Origin: Asterias rubens
Lineage: Eukaryota; Echinodermata; Asteroidea; Forcipulatida; Asteriidae
DNA: 64,000 nt
Direction: 5' to 3'
NCBI RefSeq assembly: GCF_902459465.1
Contig: NC_047068.1
Span: 20,421,195-20,485,194, forward strand
Shown here: piece by piece, positions 11,627-27,000 of the stretch
Position numbering within the stretch: the first letter of the stretch is position 1
How the letters are laid out: each line of letters starts with the position of its first letter
Notes under the pieces: generated by a model
Seen by the model: only the letters and a program-made list of their open reading frames with translations
Told to the model about the DNA's origin: nothing
The model's database searches: none
Translations under genes and position numbers: made by a program

Positions 11627-12236
11627 GGGTCCAATATCACTTAAATTTACACATAATATCTTGATATTCACTCTTCACAACAAACCAAGCAACTATAACA
11701 AAGTTCCACAATTTGTTTGCACTTTTGGTGAAAGTTCCACATTTATTTTTTGTTATTAAAACAAATTAGTAGGCCCCATCCTATTTTACTCAAACGAGAT
11801 TTTGCATTTGGCGTCAATGGGTAAAATGGCAATTGGATAAGAAGTTGGACTTGGAAAGTTTCCCGCGCTTTTTTGTCCTTGTGTGTCTTTTTGTTATCTA
11901 AACTAAATTAAGGAAACAATGAGTGATGGTTCTAAAGAATCCATCCCTTTCTTTTACGTAACACTAAAGTTTTAACTAACTATGTTGTAGTATACCATCG
12001 GCTTATTGAAACTTATAAATATATTATATTAATTTTACCATTTACCAATATTTTATGTTGGAGTTTTATTTAAATAAAGAAACAAGAATATTTAAATCAG
12101 CCACAATGTTGTGTATTGCTTGTTTTGTATTTCCTCATACCTCAGGAGACTTTATAGTTCTGAAAAAGAATCTTGCCTTTAGGAACTTCCTGGGGTAGAA
12201 AATCGGCCGTGTGACTTTCTCTTGGATCAAGGGGAC
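11627..12236. other. Non-coding AT-rich interval
   Basis: Nothing recognised: no splice-bounded open block and no repeat ends. Confidence 0.4.
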
Positions 12237-12597
12237 ATTAAGGGCAGTGGACACTATTGGTAATTACTCAAAATAATGATTAGCATAAAACCCTTCTTGG
12301 TGACGAGTAATGGGGAGAGGTGGCTGGTATGAAACATTGTGAGAAACGGCTCCCTCTGAAGTGCCATAGTTTTTGAGAAAGAAGTAGTTTTCCACGAATT
12401 TGGAGACCTCAGATTTAGAACTTGAGGGCATGAAATCAACCATCTAAACACACACAACTTCGTGTGACAAGGGTGCTTTTTTTCTTTCATTATTATTTCG
12501 CAAGTTCGATGACCGATGAGCTCAAATGTTCACAGGTTTTTATTTTCTGCATATGTTGAGATACACCAACTGTGAAGGCTAGTCTTTGGCAAAACTG
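12237..12597 (+). mobile_element. TTAA-MITE family 1, copy lacking its right terminus
   Basis: Starts TTAAGGGCAGTGGACACTAT and runs through the GAGACCTCAGATTTAGAACT centre and GAGATACACCAACTGTGAAG. It ends without the terminal ACCAATAGTGTCC block. Confidence 0.8.
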
Positions 12598-12718
12598 CCG
12601 CGGAGGTAACTTTCTAAAGTAATTCAATCTGATAAAACGAATCAGACAGTTTTACCTTTTTTAAAGTATTTATATTCACTTGATAGTATATTATTGTGTG
12701 AATTCATACCAAGTTTCA

Positions 12719-12724
12719 TTTATT
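12719..12724 (-). terminator. Candidate KRR1 polyadenylation signal
   Basis: AATAAA on the minus strand, about 105 bases beyond the KRR1 stop codon, in an AT-rich context. Confidence 0.4.
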
Positions 12725-12829
12725 CGAGGAGCAAGTTTTGTTTTTGAGGTTTGACGGAACAGGGCTCTGACAATATGTTTGGGGGGATGATGTTTTGGGT
12801 GGCGAGGGGGGGGGGGGGGAGGTCGAAAA

Positions 12830-17056
<4,227 letters not shown>

Positions 17057-17248
17057 TTTAAAATAGCCCCCTCAACGTCAACACATTGTTGTTCACCTCT
17101 TGTAAACGTCCCGCCCAGCCGCATCGTCTTGCACCTAGACTACATTTTTCAGAACATGTGAGAAAAATACGAGCTTGGTGTGTGTGTGTCAAAGGTTTTC
17201 TATTTACAGGCTAGGTGGCGATCTTCGCGCCACAGTTTTGAGAATACC
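17057..17248. promoter_or_regulatory. Putative shared promoter between KRR1 and a divergent transcript
   Basis: Only about 190 bases separate the KRR1 start codon (minus strand) from the ATG of a plus-strand exon. The interval is richer in CpG than its surroundings and has no TATA box. Bidirectional promoters are common for ribosome-assembly genes; here this is inference from the layout. Confidence 0.4.
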
Positions 17249-20200
17249 ATGGATGACCGAGTTATTAAATGGTGCTTGAAGCTTTGCATGGTGTGGAGAA
17301 TATTGAGAGAAACTATAAGTGTAGGTATGAACAGTAAACTTGTGGGAACAATCATGATTACAACCGAGTTATTGTTCGTCTATATGCTGCTGTGTGTGTT
17401 TCTTATTACAAAGAGACCACTTATGTCGACGACCAATTTAGTGCAGTCGCCATGTGAGCTGGTAAGGAGTCTAAGGACGCCGGTAACTGATGACGCAGTT
17501 CCAAAATGCACCAAGAAAGGGTAATTTTTAATTTTTGTTATTACTTGGGCTATCAGTGCTCCCCACTGCATCATAAACTGATAAAGAGCTATGACTAGAA
17601 ATGTTCTTCCTCCATGGTCTCCTTTGATAGAAAACTTGACTTTTTTATGACCAGTTTGCATTTTGGTGGAAGACAGCACCATTTTGTTAAAATAGGAGAC
17701 ACAAATTGAAAGCATTGTGAATAACCTAGCCCAGGTTGGACTCCTCCGTTGCAGGCAACGCGACGGAGTTCAGGGTATAAAGGTCCCGTACCATTGCGAA
17801 AAAATTTCAAAAATCTTTTAAAAACATTTTTACTTAAAGCCATTGGACACTTTCGGTAAACAGTATTGTCCAAGGCCCACACTTCGTGTATCACAACTTA
17901 TATATTATAAAGTAACAAACCTGTGAAAATTTAGGCTCAATTGGTCATTGGAGTCGGGAGAAGATAACGGGAAAACCCACCCTTGTTTCCGCACGTTTTG
18001 CCGTGTCATGACATGGGTTTTAAAATAAATCCGTAATTCTCAATATCGAGAATTGATATTGTTACAATGTTTTCTCAAAAAGTAAAGCATTTCACGGAAT
18101 AATATTTCAAGAGAAGTCTTTCACATTACCTTCTGTAAAGTTATTTGTAAATCTGTGAACTTTTATTTTTTTTCTGTACCGAAAGTGTCTAATGGCTTTA
18201 ACTCAGAAAGCTGATCTTTTACTCACATGCTCCTTGTAGTCGGAAATCCAAGCCCGCATTGTTAAACATTTTTGAAATTTCTTTTTTGGTGTTAAGTTTT
18301 TGAGAAAAGAAAATTTAAATTTGACATTTTCAATACGCATGTCGAGAATGGACTTGCTTGTAAACACTTTCTTGCATTGATCACTACCGCCCTCTCGTGG
18401 CGGCTGGAGATGTGACAGTCTTTTTTTAATTTGCGCAAGCTGCAATTTTGTTACGGCGCAACTTAAAAATGTACTAAGGGACACTAAGAATAAATGATTG
18501 GAATTCCAACTTCTCGATTCAGTTAAAAAATAATGAAAACTAATTTGTATTCACATTGTAAAGAACCTTTATACCCAGGACGTCAGTGCAGTGGCATTGA
18601 CTGACGTCCTACCAGGGCTATGAATAACCTTGCAAATGTATCTGATTTTCAACAAAAGAAATCATGAAAACAAATGTTACCTTAACATTAAATAAGTACT
18701 TAAAAAAAGACTTGTCCAGCTTTTATTTCCATAACTCTTGGTTTTATGTGGAAATTATCACATAACAGAAAATAGGAATAAACTATAAATAATGGTAAAC
18801 TTGCGGGAACATGTCTCCATGATGGTGTAATTGTAAAAATAACCACATCTGGCCCATTCAATGTAAGTTCTCACTTCTCCTACTTTTTTTGCAGATGTGG
18901 TCGAACTACCAAGATGCTTGCTTGTTTGATGGGAAATCAAGCATTATCATTTTTTGTGTCGGATCTGCACTCAAGAAGAAGATTGGAATCAGGTCAGGAA
19001 GAATGTATCAAGAAACTACCATTTCTATGTATGTTATCACATTATACCTATTGGCTGGGGTGCATGCTGGCCTGGTTAGGGATCGTGTTTGATCCCTAGC
19101 TAAGCCAGCACGCATCTGATTCAACAGTTATTGCAAAAGGGTCTATAGTGTTAAAATTGTGTTAACTCCTAACTCCTTACTCCTAACTCCAAACTATTAT
19201 CTCCTTACTATTAACCCCTTACTATTAACTCGCAACTCGCAACTCGCAACTCGCAACTCGCAACTCGCAACTCGCAACTCGCAACTCGCAACTCGCAACT
19301 CGCAACTCGCAACTCGCAACTCGCAACTCGCAACTCGCAACTCGCAACTCGCAACTCGCAACTCGCAACTCGCAACTCGCAACTCGCAACTATTAACCCC
19401 TAACTATTAATCCCTAACTATTAACCCCTAACTATTAACCCCTAACTATTAAACCCAACTTTTAACCCCAACTATTAATACCTAACTATTAACCCCTAAC
19501 TTTTAACCCCTAACTATTAACTCCTAACTATTAACTATTAACTATTAACTGTTAACTATTAACTATTAACTATTAACTATTAACTATTAACTATTAACTA
19601 TTAACTATTAACTATTAACTATTAACTATTAACTATTAACTATTAACTATTAACTATTAACTATTAACTATTAACTATTAACTATTAACTATTAACTATT
19701 AACTCCTAACTATTAACTCCTAACTATTAACTCCTAACACTCGCAACTCGCAACTCGCAACTCGCAACTCGCAACTCGCAACTCGCAACTCGCAACTCGC
19801 AACTCGCAACTCGCAACTCGCAACTCGCAACTCGCAACTCGCAACTCGCAACTCGCAACTCGCAACTCGCAACTCGCAACTCGCAACTCGCAACTCGCAA
19901 CTCGCAACTCGCAACTCGCAACTCGCAACTCCCAACTCCCAACTCCCAACTCCCAACTCCCAACTCCCAAACCGCAACTCCCAACTCGCAACTCGCAACA
20001 AGGGTGCCTGCCTAGAGGACATCATTCCATGTGATTGAAGCGCACCAAACATAGGTAAATTTCCAAATTCTGATCATAGTTAATCAAAAGGGCTCAAGTA
20101 CAGACCCACATAGAGACATGCAGTGTTACACTGGTTGATTTGACTCGATTGGTTTATATTTCAGGAGTCTGCAGTTCTGCTGGGGATGTGGTGCTACCTG

Positions 20201-20258
20201 CTGCTGCAACATCCCAGAGGGTGTCTGGCTACGAGCTACATCCCAGAGGACTGCCTGA
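17249..20258 (+). CDS. Candidate small three-exon gene divergent from KRR1, Cys-rich C-terminus
   Basis: Blocks 17249-17320, 18895-18992 and 20165-20258 join in phase and end in TGA, giving about 87 residues. Block 1 starts MDDRVIKWCLKLCMVWRILR and ends before gtaggt. Block 2 follows a T-rich tract and gcag, reads MWSNYQDACLFDGKSS, then IIIFCVGSALKKKIGIR, and ends before gtcagg. Block 3 follows tttcag and contains FCWGCGATCCCNIPEG. Intron 1 holds a TTAA-MITE and a short hairpin repeat; intron 2 holds the heptamer satellite. No family was recognised, so it could be a non-coding divergent transcript. An upstream in-frame ATG at 17180 is less likely the start because an acceptor-like tttacag lies between. 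Confidence 0.33.
17735..17802 (+). repeat. Short dispersed hairpin repeat, copy 1
   Basis: Contains GACTCCTCCGTTGCAGGCAA, whose CTCCGTTGC pairs imperfectly with GCGACGGAG to form a stem-loop. An inverse-oriented copy is at 30697-30768. Confidence 0.65.
17834..18200. mobile_element. TTAA-MITE, related family 2
   Basis: The ends TTAAAGCCATTGGACACTTT and AAAGTGTCTAATGGCTTTAA are complementary, with TTAA at both edges. The interior differs from family 1 except for AACAAACCTGTGAAAATTT, so it looks like a sister family using the same kind of target. Confidence 0.85.
18201..18890. other. Non-coding interval within intron 1 of the divergent candidate
   Basis: Contains a small palindrome (ACGTCAGTGCAGTGGCATTG followed by ACTGACGT, about 18580-18610) and otherwise AT-rich DNA. 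The minus-strand open frame at 18203-18484 has no recognisable motif. Confidence 0.35.
19060..19112. repeat. Short perfect-arm hairpin
   Basis: GCTGGCCTGGTTAGGGATC and GATCCCTAGCTAAGCCAGC pair with few mismatches around a GTGTTT loop. Possibly a MITE relic. Confidence 0.6.
19159..19999. repeat. Heptanucleotide satellite with switching units
   Basis: Almost pure 7-mers of form NNNAACT. CGCAACT dominates 19227-19390; CCTAACT, CCCTAAC and ATTAACT dominate 19390-19738; CGCAACT returns at 19739-19927; CCCAACT follows to 19970. Because three units make 21 bp with no stop, all frames stay open on the minus strand; those frames are not genes. The CCCTAAC-like units recall telomeric repeat, but the register is 7 bp. 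Confidence 0.95.
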
Positions 20259-20352
20259 CTACAAGCCCCATCCCAGAGGGTGCCTGACTACAAGCCCCAT
20301 CCCAGAGGGTGCCTGACTACAAGCCACATCCCAGAGGGTGCCTGACTACAAG
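20205..20352. repeat. 29-bp tandem repeat starting in the candidate exon
   Basis: The unit is CCATCCCAGAGGGTGCCTGA plus CTACAAGCC, about five copies with few changes. It begins within the third block of the divergent candidate and leads into more heptamer-like sequence. Confidence 0.85.
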
Positions 20353-20493
20353 CCAACTCCCAACCTCCAACTCCCAACCTCCAACTCTCAACCTCCAACT
20401 CCCAACTCTCAAAAGTAGAGACCTCCAACTCCCAACTCTCAAAAGTAGAGACCTCCAACTCTCAAAAGTAGAGACCTCCAACTCCCAACTCTC
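20353..20493. repeat. Heptamer-related array ending at the gap
   Basis: CCTCCAACTCCCAA units alternate with three copies of TCTCAAAAGTAGAGAC. The sequence is cut by the gap, so the array probably continues inside it. Confidence 0.8.
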
Positions 20494-20993
20494 NNNNNNN
20501 NNNNNNNNNNNNNNNNNNNNNNNNNNNNNNNNNNNNNNNNNNNNNNNNNNNNNNNNNNNNNNNNNNNNNNNNNNNNNNNNNNNNNNNNNNNNNNNNNNNN
20601 NNNNNNNNNNNNNNNNNNNNNNNNNNNNNNNNNNNNNNNNNNNNNNNNNNNNNNNNNNNNNNNNNNNNNNNNNNNNNNNNNNNNNNNNNNNNNNNNNNNN
20701 NNNNNNNNNNNNNNNNNNNNNNNNNNNNNNNNNNNNNNNNNNNNNNNNNNNNNNNNNNNNNNNNNNNNNNNNNNNNNNNNNNNNNNNNNNNNNNNNNNNN
20801 NNNNNNNNNNNNNNNNNNNNNNNNNNNNNNNNNNNNNNNNNNNNNNNNNNNNNNNNNNNNNNNNNNNNNNNNNNNNNNNNNNNNNNNNNNNNNNNNNNNN
20901 NNNNNNNNNNNNNNNNNNNNNNNNNNNNNNNNNNNNNNNNNNNNNNNNNNNNNNNNNNNNNNNNNNNNNNNNNNNNNNNNNNNNNNNNNNNNN
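20494..20993. other. Assembly gap (500 N)
   Basis: Exactly 500 unknown bases, a conventional placeholder length. True size unknown. Open frames through it are artefacts. Confidence 0.99.
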
Positions 20994-21217
20994 GTGTACA
21001 TACAACCTACTGTGGCTGAGAATTGAACCGGTTACAATTACCTAATGCACAACGGCATCTATCTAAGCGACGATGTTTCTTCTATAAAGGACCCTGATAA
21101 CTTCCTACACAATCCCAATGTCATCTTTGATATCTCCTTTTGATACAGTCAAAACTTCTTAACACAAGTGAAACTAATGTAAAAGCCTGAGTACCTGATT
21201 GAAATGTGAATAGCCAT

Positions 21218-21292
21218 GTTCAGAATCTCGTTTCTCCGACCCTCGCACCAACATCTGGGTAGAAGTCTCCGTCATCCGTCAAGTTCAGAGGC
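21218..21292 (-). CDS. Possible C-terminal exon (weak)
   Basis: On the minus strand a block preceded by gatctgag reads EPLNLTDDGDFYPDVGAR, then VGETRF and a stop. Composition looks protein-like, but no family, partner exon or strong acceptor was identified. It could be chance. Confidence 0.2.
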
Positions 21293-21299
21293 TCCCTCA

Positions 21300-22010
21300 G
21301 ATCAGAAGAGGATGTCCAGTGTAGAGAAGTTGCTCAAAAAGTAGACCCGTTTACACAGGAACAGTATAGAGAGACGGGTACCAACTTAGGATAACAAAAT
21401 GATCAGGTAAAAAATGTGCAAAAAAGTGCAATGGTCCTCAGTCCTTGACACTTTTGATACAGGCCCCCAAAGACTTCAACAGGCAACCAAATCCTTTCTT
21501 TCTTAGGTTTCTTTTTTTGTCGGAGATCGAGAAAGTTGAAATAGTTTGTCAATCATGTAAGGTAGGACACCGGTAAGACAGACTACCAGCGCCACATTAA
21601 CAAGATTTCACTTAATAAAATGCTTACCCAACCATTAACTCTTGGATCATTAGGTCGTCACACTTTCCAGATAGTAGTTAGCCACACCGATCGGCACACA
21701 CGTTTGCACAACTCTGCTGCTTCTACAGTTCAGTGGTGCTTTCTACAGCATTTAATGAATGGTAACCAATTAATTTACTACATAATTTTTCAAATTATAA
21801 AAACAGCCAAGTACAACATTTACAATCCTTGAGTTGAAATAAAGTTATCTCCGAGATTATATTTTTTTTGTATCAGCTGATGCAAAAAAAAACTCAATAA
21901 AATTTAGAACTGTTAACTATTACTGTCGCAGCAATGCAAAGAAGAAAAAAAAAACATTTTCAAATGAAGTTTGTGACTGTTTCGTAAAAAATATTGTACT
22001 TTTTAATTTT
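21300..22010. other. Unassigned interval after the gap
   Basis: No convincing exon; several A/T homopolymers. The short open frame at 21620-21832 has no recognisable domain. Confidence 0.35.
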
Positions 22011-22011
22011 G

Positions 22012-22195
22012 AATCTGGACAGGTGTAAATCACACTCGTCCAAACATGTCATGCCTAAAATGAATAAATTTGGTTAAATTGATGACGTACTCGTATTTCA
22101 TTTTGAGTTTGGACAGGTGTGCATCACACTTATCCAAACATGTCGTGCCAAAAAGGAATAAATTTAGTTAAAATGATGGCGTACTTGTATGTCAT
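22012..22195. repeat. Two direct repeats of about 93 bp
   Basis: TGGACAGGTGTAAATCACAC at about 22016 recurs as TTGGACAGGTGTGCATCACA at about 22108, both followed by TCCAAACATGTC and a GATGRCGTACT block. Confidence 0.75.
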
Positions 22196-22330
22196 GAAGA
22201 TTGGTCCCAAGAATACAGCTTTAGGATGTGTTCCGCTTGCATTAATTGTATTGAGTGCAAGTTGTACTTGGCTTCACAATCATCAAAGTATCAATATAGG
22301 ACCAGAGACACTCCCACAATTTGAGTCACA

Positions 22331-22371
22331 AGCAAATTTTACAGAAAACAAAAATTTCTGTAAAATTTGCT
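22331..22371. repeat. Perfect 17-bp stem-loop
   Basis: AGCAAATTTTACAGAAA, a 7-base A-rich loop, then TTTCTGTAAAATTTGCT, an exact 17-bp stem. Function unknown; possibly a transposon end relic. Confidence 0.85.
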
Positions 22372-22778
22372 AAGATATTCCAACTCTGGGAAAAATCTAG
22401 AAAAAAAGAGTTTTTAAAGTGAGCAAAGTTTTAAAAGTAGTAGCGGGAACAAAATTTGCCAAGAGAGTAAAAAAAAAAAATAAGAATTTAGAATTTTGTA
22501 TTTTGGGAAGTAAAGTCGAGCGTTCTATATGAAAAATGTACGCATTTTGTATATAAAGTAATATGAACTCATTTCGTGGGAATGTCTCAATAACGATAAT
22601 TTATGTAAAATACACAAATATTTTGCAGTTGTGACCCAAATTACCAAAAAGGACAAATCTTTTCGCATTGTCGTATTTCTTATCCCAAAATTAAGTTTAA
22701 AGCCAAAATTAAGAATAGCTTTGACAGTAATTTATTTTGCGTGTGTGGCCGACACAAAGAATGATAAGCGAAATGTTT

Positions 22779-23490
22779 CACGTGTGATGGTAGTGGTACA
22801 ACAGTAAGCCACTAATGTAAAACTTGTTTAAGTTTGCTGTGACCCAATCCCTAGCAGAAAGGGATGAAAGTCATGTGTGATGGTAGTGGTACAACAGTAA
22901 GCCACTAATGTAAAACGTTACTAAGTTTGCTGTGACCCAATCCCTAGCAGAAAGGGATGAAAGTCGTGTGATGGTAGTGGTACAACAGTAAGCCACTAAT
23001 GTAAAACGTTACTAAGTTTGCTGTGACCCAATCCCTAGCAGAAAGGGATGAAAGTCATGTGTGATGGTAGTGGTACAACAGTAAGCCACTAATGTAAAAC
23101 TTTTTTAAGTTTGCTGTGACCCAATCCCTTGCAGAAAGGGATGAAAGTCATGTGTGATGGTAGTGGTACAACAGTAAGCCACTAATGTAAAACTTGTTTA
23201 AGTTTGCTGTGACCCAATCCCTAGCAGAAAGGGATGAAAGTCATGTGTGATGGTAGTGGTACAACAGTAAGCCAATAATGTAAAACGTTACTAAGTTTGC
23301 TGTGACCCAATCCCTTGCAGAAAGGGATGAAAGTCATGTGTGATGGTTAAGTTTGCTGTGACCCAATCCCTTGCAGAAAGGGATGAAAGTCATGTGTGAT
23401 GGTAGTGGTACAATAGTAAGCCACTGCTAGAGAACACGTTGATAGGTTCCTAGTTTGCTACGACGCAAACCCCTAGCAGAAAAGGACAGC
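22779..23490. repeat. 93-bp tandem repeat, about eight copies
   Basis: Units start at about 22779, 22872, 22963, 23056, 23149, 23242, 23335 and 23390. Landmarks are GATGGTAGTGGTACAACAGT, AAGTTTGCTGTGACCCAATC and CAGAAAGGGATGAAAGTCAT. The seventh is internally deleted (about 55 bp) and the last is diverged. Units are nearly identical, so expansion is recent. Confidence 0.92.
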
Positions 23491-23494
23491 TCAG

Positions 23495-23640
23495 TCATTT
23501 AAACAGGGCAAGTGCACCAAGGTGGTTTTTCTTGGTAAAGGGCACCTCTATGGAATAATTGCAAGAACATTTCAAGGGGCACCCAGGCAATGACCAGTGG
23601 CAACGTTGCCTCCGTAATGCATCAGGCGTGTCGTAGTAAC
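23495..23640. repeat. Dispersed repeat (copy 2, reverse of 15940-16150)
   Basis: TTGGTAAAGGGCACC, TTCAAGGGGCACCCAGGCAA and AACGTTGCC match the complement of the copy in the KRR1 intron. Confidence 0.55.
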
Positions 23641-24059
23641 AGTATCGAGGATGACATTTGTGCAATGACCAACTCTCAGGAGAAAGGGAGTTTTAGTCTT
23701 GTCATGACCCATAAGTTACTAAGTATGCCATAATCCTAACCAGAGCTAGAAGGCTTTTATCATAAAAGGTGTGCGCTCAAGTTTCTTGTTCATTCTTTCA
23801 ATCGATTAACCCACCCCAGGGGTTAGGGGAGGATCGATCAAAACAACAATTGATGATGGTAAACAATTCAATTTCAGATACTCATTTTTTGAAACAAGCT
23901 ATAAAGCACAAGTTATCGCAAACTAATGTAAGCAACACTGACAGTTTAAAAACACCTTTACCACAGTTCGGCCATTTTGTCTGGTTCCCGTGTACCGATC
24001 AAAACCCGCTCGAAACGCTCAAAGTTTAACAAAAAGGAACCAGACTTAATTTTGTTGTC

Positions 24060-27000
24060 AAGCCTCATTTTGTTTCTTGAGACAATCCTGTTGGCACTGT
24101 CAGTGATAAAGGATCCTTATCTTATTTAAGTACCCATACTGGGATGAATGCTCGGCCTCCTCATCAGTAACACATCTGTCTGGCATCAGGTGGTGGTCGT
24201 CGTTGTCGTCGGTGGTGATTTCATCTCCTTGTTCCAGTGCGCTCTTGCCTCGAGTTCCTCTCAGTGTAGACCGATCCGAAGATGTTGATTCTCTTCAGGA
24301 GTACTCAATCTCTTGATGCCTGTAAATAAAAAATAAAAAAATTAAAAAATTACTTTTACATAAAAAATGAACCTTTGACCCTAACCATCTTGGGGTCGAT
24401 TTCACAAATGGTTAGAAAGATGAAATAAAACAGTGAAAGTTTCAAGTAGGTTAATTGGTTCTCCTTGCTGAGAAAACAGAAAGAAGCAAACCCTGTCACA
24501 GTAGCGATGAATTCAGCCAAGGTAAAGAATTCGATACATCAACAAATTATGTTTGCCTTTTTTCCCAAACATTTAAAAATAAAATTTGCCAAGGGTTTCC
24601 ATACGGACACAAACCCTTTGTCACTGATTTTTGCTTCTCTGTTTTCACAGGTAAAATATAAAACCTCTGAAATAAAACAAACCTATTTGTATATCAAAAT
24701 ATTTGGAGGGGTTTCCTGTTATTTTTCAAAATTTAAATGTAAACTTTCAATTTGAAGTAGCGCAATTTTCAATCAAACACAGTTAAAAAATCGGCCAGGG
24801 GTTTCCTTACGGGTGGCGAACCCTTTGTCACTGAATTTTTGCTCTTCTGTTTTCAGAGTTCAAAATATAAAACCAAATAGTAGGGGGCTTGTTTTTCAAA
24901 ACTTATAAATCACCTTATATGAAGTGGCGCATTTTTCAATGAATAAACCAGTCAAAAAATCAGCCTCCTCATCAGTAAGACATCTCTGTGGCATCAGGTT
25001 GTCATCGTTGTCGTCGTCGCCGGTGGTGATTTCATCTCCTTGTTCCAGTGAGCTCTTGTCTTGAAATCTATAAGTGTAGACTGATCCGAAGATGTTGATT
25101 ATCTCCAGGAGTACTCAATCTCTTCATGCCTGTAAATATAAAAAAATATATAAAAAAATTACTTTTACATAAAAAAATTAACCTTTGACCCTAACCATCC
25201 TGGGGTCGATTTCACAAATGGTTAGAAAGATGAAATAAAACAGTGAAAAGTTCAGCAAAATAGGTTAATTGGTTCTACTTGCTTAGAAAACAGAAAGAAG
25301 CAAAACCCTGTCACAGTAGCGATGAATCCATCCAAGGTAAAGATTTTGATACATCAACAAACTATGTTTGCTTTTTCCCCAAACATTTAAAAAATAATTG
25401 GCCAGGGGTTTTCTTACAGACTGTCACTGATTTTTGCTCTCTGTTTTTACAGGTAAAATATAAAACCTCTGAAATAAAACGAACCTATTTGTATATCAAA
25501 ATATTTGGAGGGGGGTTTCCTGTTATTTTTCAAAATTTACCAAATGTCAACTGTCAATTTGAAGTGTTGCAATTTTCAATCAAACACAGTTAAAAATTCG
25601 GCCAGGGGTTTCCTTACGGGTGGCGAACCCTTTGTCACTGAATTATTGCTCTTCTGTTTTCAGAGTTCAAAATATAAAACCAAATTATAGGGGGCTTGTT
25701 TTTCAAAACTTATAAATCACCTTATATGAAGTGGCGCATTTTTCAATGAATAAACCAGTCAAAAATTCGGCCTCCTCATCAGTAAGACATCTCTGTGGCA
25801 TCAGGTCGTCATCGTTGTCCTCGTCGCTGGTGGTGATTTCATCTCCTTGTTCCAGTGAGCTCCTGTCTTGAGATCTGCAAGTGTAGACTGATCCGAAGAT
25901 GTTGATTATCTCCAGGAGTACTCAATCTCTTCATGCCTGTAAATAAAAATAAATATATAAAAAAACTACTTTTACATAAAAAAATTAACCTTTGACCCTG
26001 ACCATCCTGGGGTCGATTTCACAAATGGTTAGAAAGATGAAATAAAACAGTGAAAAGTTCAGCAAAATAGGTTAATTGGTTCTACTTGCTTAGAAAACAG
26101 AAAGAAGCAAAACCCTGTCACAGTAGCGATGAATCCATCCAAGGTAAAGATTTCGATACATCAACAAACTATGTTTCGCTTTTTCCCCAAACATTTAAAA
26201 AATAATTGGCCAGGGGTTTTCTTACAGACTGTCACTGATTTTTGCTCTCTGTTTTCACAGGTAAAATATAAAACCTCTGAAATAAAACGAACCTATTTGT
26301 ATATCAAAATATTTTGAGGGGTTTCCTGTTATTGTTATTTTTCAAAATTTACCAAATGTCAACTGTCAATTTGAAGTGTTGCAATTTTCAATCAAACACA
26401 GTTAAAAATTCGGCCAGGGGTTTCCTTACGGGTGGCGAACCCTTTGTCACTGAATTTTTGCTCTTCTGTTTTCAGAGTTCAAAATATAAAACCAAATTAT
26501 AGGGGCTTGTTTTTCAAAACTTATAAATCACCTTATATGAAGTGGCGCATTTTTCAATGAATAAACCAGTCAAAAATTCGGCCTCCTCATCAGTAAGACA
26601 TCTCTGTGGCATCAGGTCGTCATCGTTGTCCTCGTCGCCGGTGGTGATTTCATCTCCTTGTTCCAGTGAGCTCTTGTCTTGAGATCTATAAGTGTAGACT
26701 GATCCGAAGATGTTGATTATCTCCAGGAGTACTCAATCCCTTGATGCCTGTAAATATAAAAAAATATATAAAAAAAACTACTTTTACATAAAAAAATGAA
26801 CCTTTGACCCTGACCATCCTGGGGTCGATTTCACAAATGGTTAGAAAGATGAAAAAAAACAGTGAAAAGTTCAGCAAAATAGGTTAATTGGTTCTACTTG
26901 CTTAGAAAACAGAAAGAAGCAAAACCCTGTCACAGTAGCGATGAATCAATCCAAGGTAAAGATTTTGATACATCAACAAACTATGTTTGCTTTTTCCCCA

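Noticed and set aside
19159-20052. Several open frames of 60-110 codons (RVASCEL repeats) on the minus strand
   Set aside because: They are the translation of a stop-free heptamer repeat, identical in every frame. Not genes.
20309-21019. Open frames of 179-236 codons
   Set aside because: They run through the 500-N gap; most residues are unknown.
22779-23490. CRISPR-like array
   Set aside because: Units are directly tandem with no unique spacers, and the genome is eukaryotic; an ordinary minisatellite.
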